NCBI GenBank assembly: GCA_946479205.1
Contig: CAMLFJ010000215.1
Location: 1-6,171, forward strand
Length of the DNA: 6,171 bases
Origin: an uncultured bacterium
GTDB taxonomy: Bacteria; Methylomirabilota; Methylomirabilia; Rokubacteriales; CSP1-6
Direction of reading: 5' to 3'
The notes beneath the pieces are model-generated. The model did no database searches, had not been told where the DNA came from, and saw nothing but the letters and a program-made list of their open reading frames with translations. Below are positions 5,013 to 6,171 of the stretch, one piece after another (position 1 is the stretch's first letter; each line of letters begins with the position of its first letter). Both the position numbers and the translations under genes were made by a program.

Positions 5013-6171
5013 TCAGCCGCGCACGACGTAGCCGTAGCGGCGGTTGCTGCGGCCGAGCCCGCGGCGCTCGTACTCGGCCTTGAGCTCGGCGAGGCGGCTC
5101 GGTCCGGCCAGCTCCGCGCGCCGGTCGTAGCGGTAGAGCCGCGCGACGTTCTCCCCGAAGATCGCGGTCTTCACCGGGCCGTCGGCCGCGCCGAGCGGGG
5201 CGAACCCGTGCTTCTTCTGCATCTCCTCCGGGATCTCGAGCCGGCGCAGCCCTTCGATCTGCCATTGGGGCGCGCCGGTCCACACCGCGTCGGTCCCCCA
5301 GATGACGTGATCGACGCCCATGCCGCGCACCAGCGTGCCCATGAGCGCGGCGGTGAGCCGCGGCTGGGCCACCGTGGTCAGGGCGAAGAGCTGGCCGAGG
5401 TCGGCGTAGACGTTGCTCACCCCGTGCTTGCCGGGGATCTCGGCGAGGTCGGTCACCCACTCCACGCGGCCGGTCTGCTCGAACTGGGCCACGGCGTCGG
5501 CGGGATCGCCGCCGCCCGCGAAGCGATAGGCCCCGTGATAGATGATGAAGTTGAGCTGCGGCCAGTCCTTCGCCGCCTTCCCCACGTCGCGCACGTCGCA
5601 GTAGGCGCGCAGGTTGGGGAACCGCTGGTCGAGCGCGGGCGCGAAGAGGCCCTTGTGGATGCAGACGTTGACCACGCCCGCCTTCGCCATCTTCTCGTAG
5701 GCCGGGTAGAGCAGCTTCTCGTCGTCGAGCCGCCACGGATGGCGGCTCTGGTCCTTGTTGGTGTTGTCCCCGATCGTGTAGCCCTTCATGGAGTCGGGCT
5801 TGAGGTCGACCAGGGCGCGGTCGAGCGCCTCCATCCAGCCGGGCTGCCTCGGCGTGAAGATGGCGTGGGTGAGCAGCCGGCGCCCGCCGAGCCGTGCGTT
5901 CACGGTGGCGCGGGCCTGCGCCATCATGTCATTGGTGAGGAACCAGTCGCCGGGCACGTCGGAGGGCGCGCTGCTGATGAGCGCCACCTTGGTGTCGCTG
6001 TCGAGGAAGATCTCCTTGAAGTAGTTGTCGAATTTTAGATCTTCGATGGTCTGCGGCTGGCCCGCGAGCCCGGGTTCCAGCCCGCGCGGCCCACCGCCTC
6101 CCGCATGCGCACGAACCCGGTGAGGCGCGTGTCGTCCTTGAGGAAGTGGGTGTGCGTGTCCATGATGAACT
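5013..6171 (-). CDS. Amidohydrolase-2 family metal-dependent hydrolase, 5' end outside window, apparent frameshift
   Basis: This is a TIM-barrel metal-dependent hydrolase of the amidohydrolase superfamily, in the group with decarboxylases and lactonases of aromatic or ring-cleavage compounds. The readable N-terminal part in one frame is FIMDTHTHFLKDD...GRAGWNPG (6169-6071), with the metal-binding HTH at 6154-6146. The rest continues in another frame from LAGQPQTIEDLKFDN (about 6068) to the stop at 5013, 351 codons. Further likely ligands are the His of NVCIHKGLF, the His of FIIYHGAYR and the Asp of WGTDAVW. The longest uninterrupted frame could be started at a GTG at 5987, but that codon lies inside KVALISSAP, a conserved interior block, so it is not the true start. 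The true start lies beyond 6171. The substrate is unknown. Whether the gene is intact depends on the frameshift at 6069-6074; either a read/assembly error or a pseudogene. Confidence 0.85.
   Translation of the reverse strand, partial: VHHGHAHPLPQGRHAPHRVRAHAGGGGPRGLEPGLAGQPQTIEDLKFDNYFKEIFLDSDTKVALISSAPSDVPGDWFLTNDMMAQARATVNARLGGRRLLTHAIFTPRQPGWMEALDRALVDLKPDSMKGYTIGDNTNKDQSRHPWRLDDEKLLYPAYEKMAKAGVVNVCIHKGLFAPALDQRFPNLRAYCDVRDVGKAAKDWPQLNFIIYHGAYRFAGGGDPADAVAQFEQTGRVEWVTDLAEIPGKHGVSNVYADLGQLFALTTVAQPRLTAALMGTLVRGMGVDHVIWGTDAVWTGAPQWQIEGLRRLEIPEEMQKKHGFAPLGAADGPVKTAIFGENVARLYRYDRRAELAGPSRLAELKAEYERRGLGRSNRRYGYVVRG
6069..6074 (-). other. Frameshift site in the amidohydrolase gene
   Basis: On the minus strand, AACCCGGGCTC spans 6076-6066. 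The upstream frame reads W-N-P-G and then runs into a TAA at 6037-6035. The downstream frame, conserved in character (LAGQPQTIEDLKFDNYFKE), begins at the CTC at 6068. Adding one base within CCCGGG joins the frames as GWNP-x-LAGQPQ. A homopolymer-type one-base loss is the simplest explanation. Confidence 0.8.

Noticed and set aside
5208..6038. 276-codon plus-strand frame opposite the amidohydrolase gene
   Set aside because: The minus strand carries the recognisable hydrolase with metal-binding motifs. The plus-strand translation is His/Gly/Arg/Val-rich shadow.

Overview
The window is uniformly GC-rich DNA, densely coded on both strands. It reads as a chromosomal fragment of a free-living, probably soil or subsurface bacterium with a degradative metabolism. 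The gene set and protein style (proline-rich secreted small proteins, an amidohydrolase of the 'WGTDAVW' type, a dienelactone hydrolase, an enolase-superfamily enzyme) recall Candidatus Rokubacteria/Methylomirabilota or similar uncultured lineages. That placement is an impression from memory, not a test. I see no transposase, phage gene, tRNA, rRNA or CRISPR array.

Layout. (1) Positions 1-830, minus strand: the N-terminal 276 residues of an exported type I phosphodiesterase/nucleotide pyrophosphatase (alkaline phosphatase superfamily), cut by the window edge. (2) Positions 868-3161, plus strand, divergent from it: three closely packed genes. These encode a small secreted protein with a polyproline tail, a trans-aconitate 2-methyltransferase (tam, GTG start one base after the previous stop), and an enolase-superfamily enzyme of the o-succinylbenzoate synthase/N-acylamino acid racemase type. 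They probably form one transcription unit. (3) Positions 3336-3530, plus: a 64-residue protein with a CxC...CPWC cysteine cluster. It ends 7 bases from the end of the next gene, which converges on it. (4) Positions 3538-4269, minus: a dienelactone hydrolase family protein with a Cys-Asp-His triad. (5) Positions 4270-4604: a gene-poor divergent region. On the minus strand it holds a possible promoter, an 18-codon ORF with a good ribosome binding site, small hairpins, and a 20-bp terminator-like hairpin just before the hydrolase start. (6) Positions 4605-4994, plus: a secreted Pro-rich protein. (7) Positions 5013-6171, minus: an amidohydrolase-2 family metal-dependent hydrolase. Its 5' end lies outside the window, and its reading frame is broken by an apparent one-base loss near 6069-6074.

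Apart from the compact 868-3161 unit, the genes are not obviously one pathway. tam repairs or detoxifies trans-aconitate, and the neighbouring enolase-superfamily enzyme acts on an unknown carboxylate or N-acyl amino acid. The two hydrolases fit breakdown of aromatic or lactone compounds. The least explained part is the structured leader upstream of the dienelactone hydrolase. It is the best candidate for something undescribed, but the evidence is only sequence symmetry and one short ORF.
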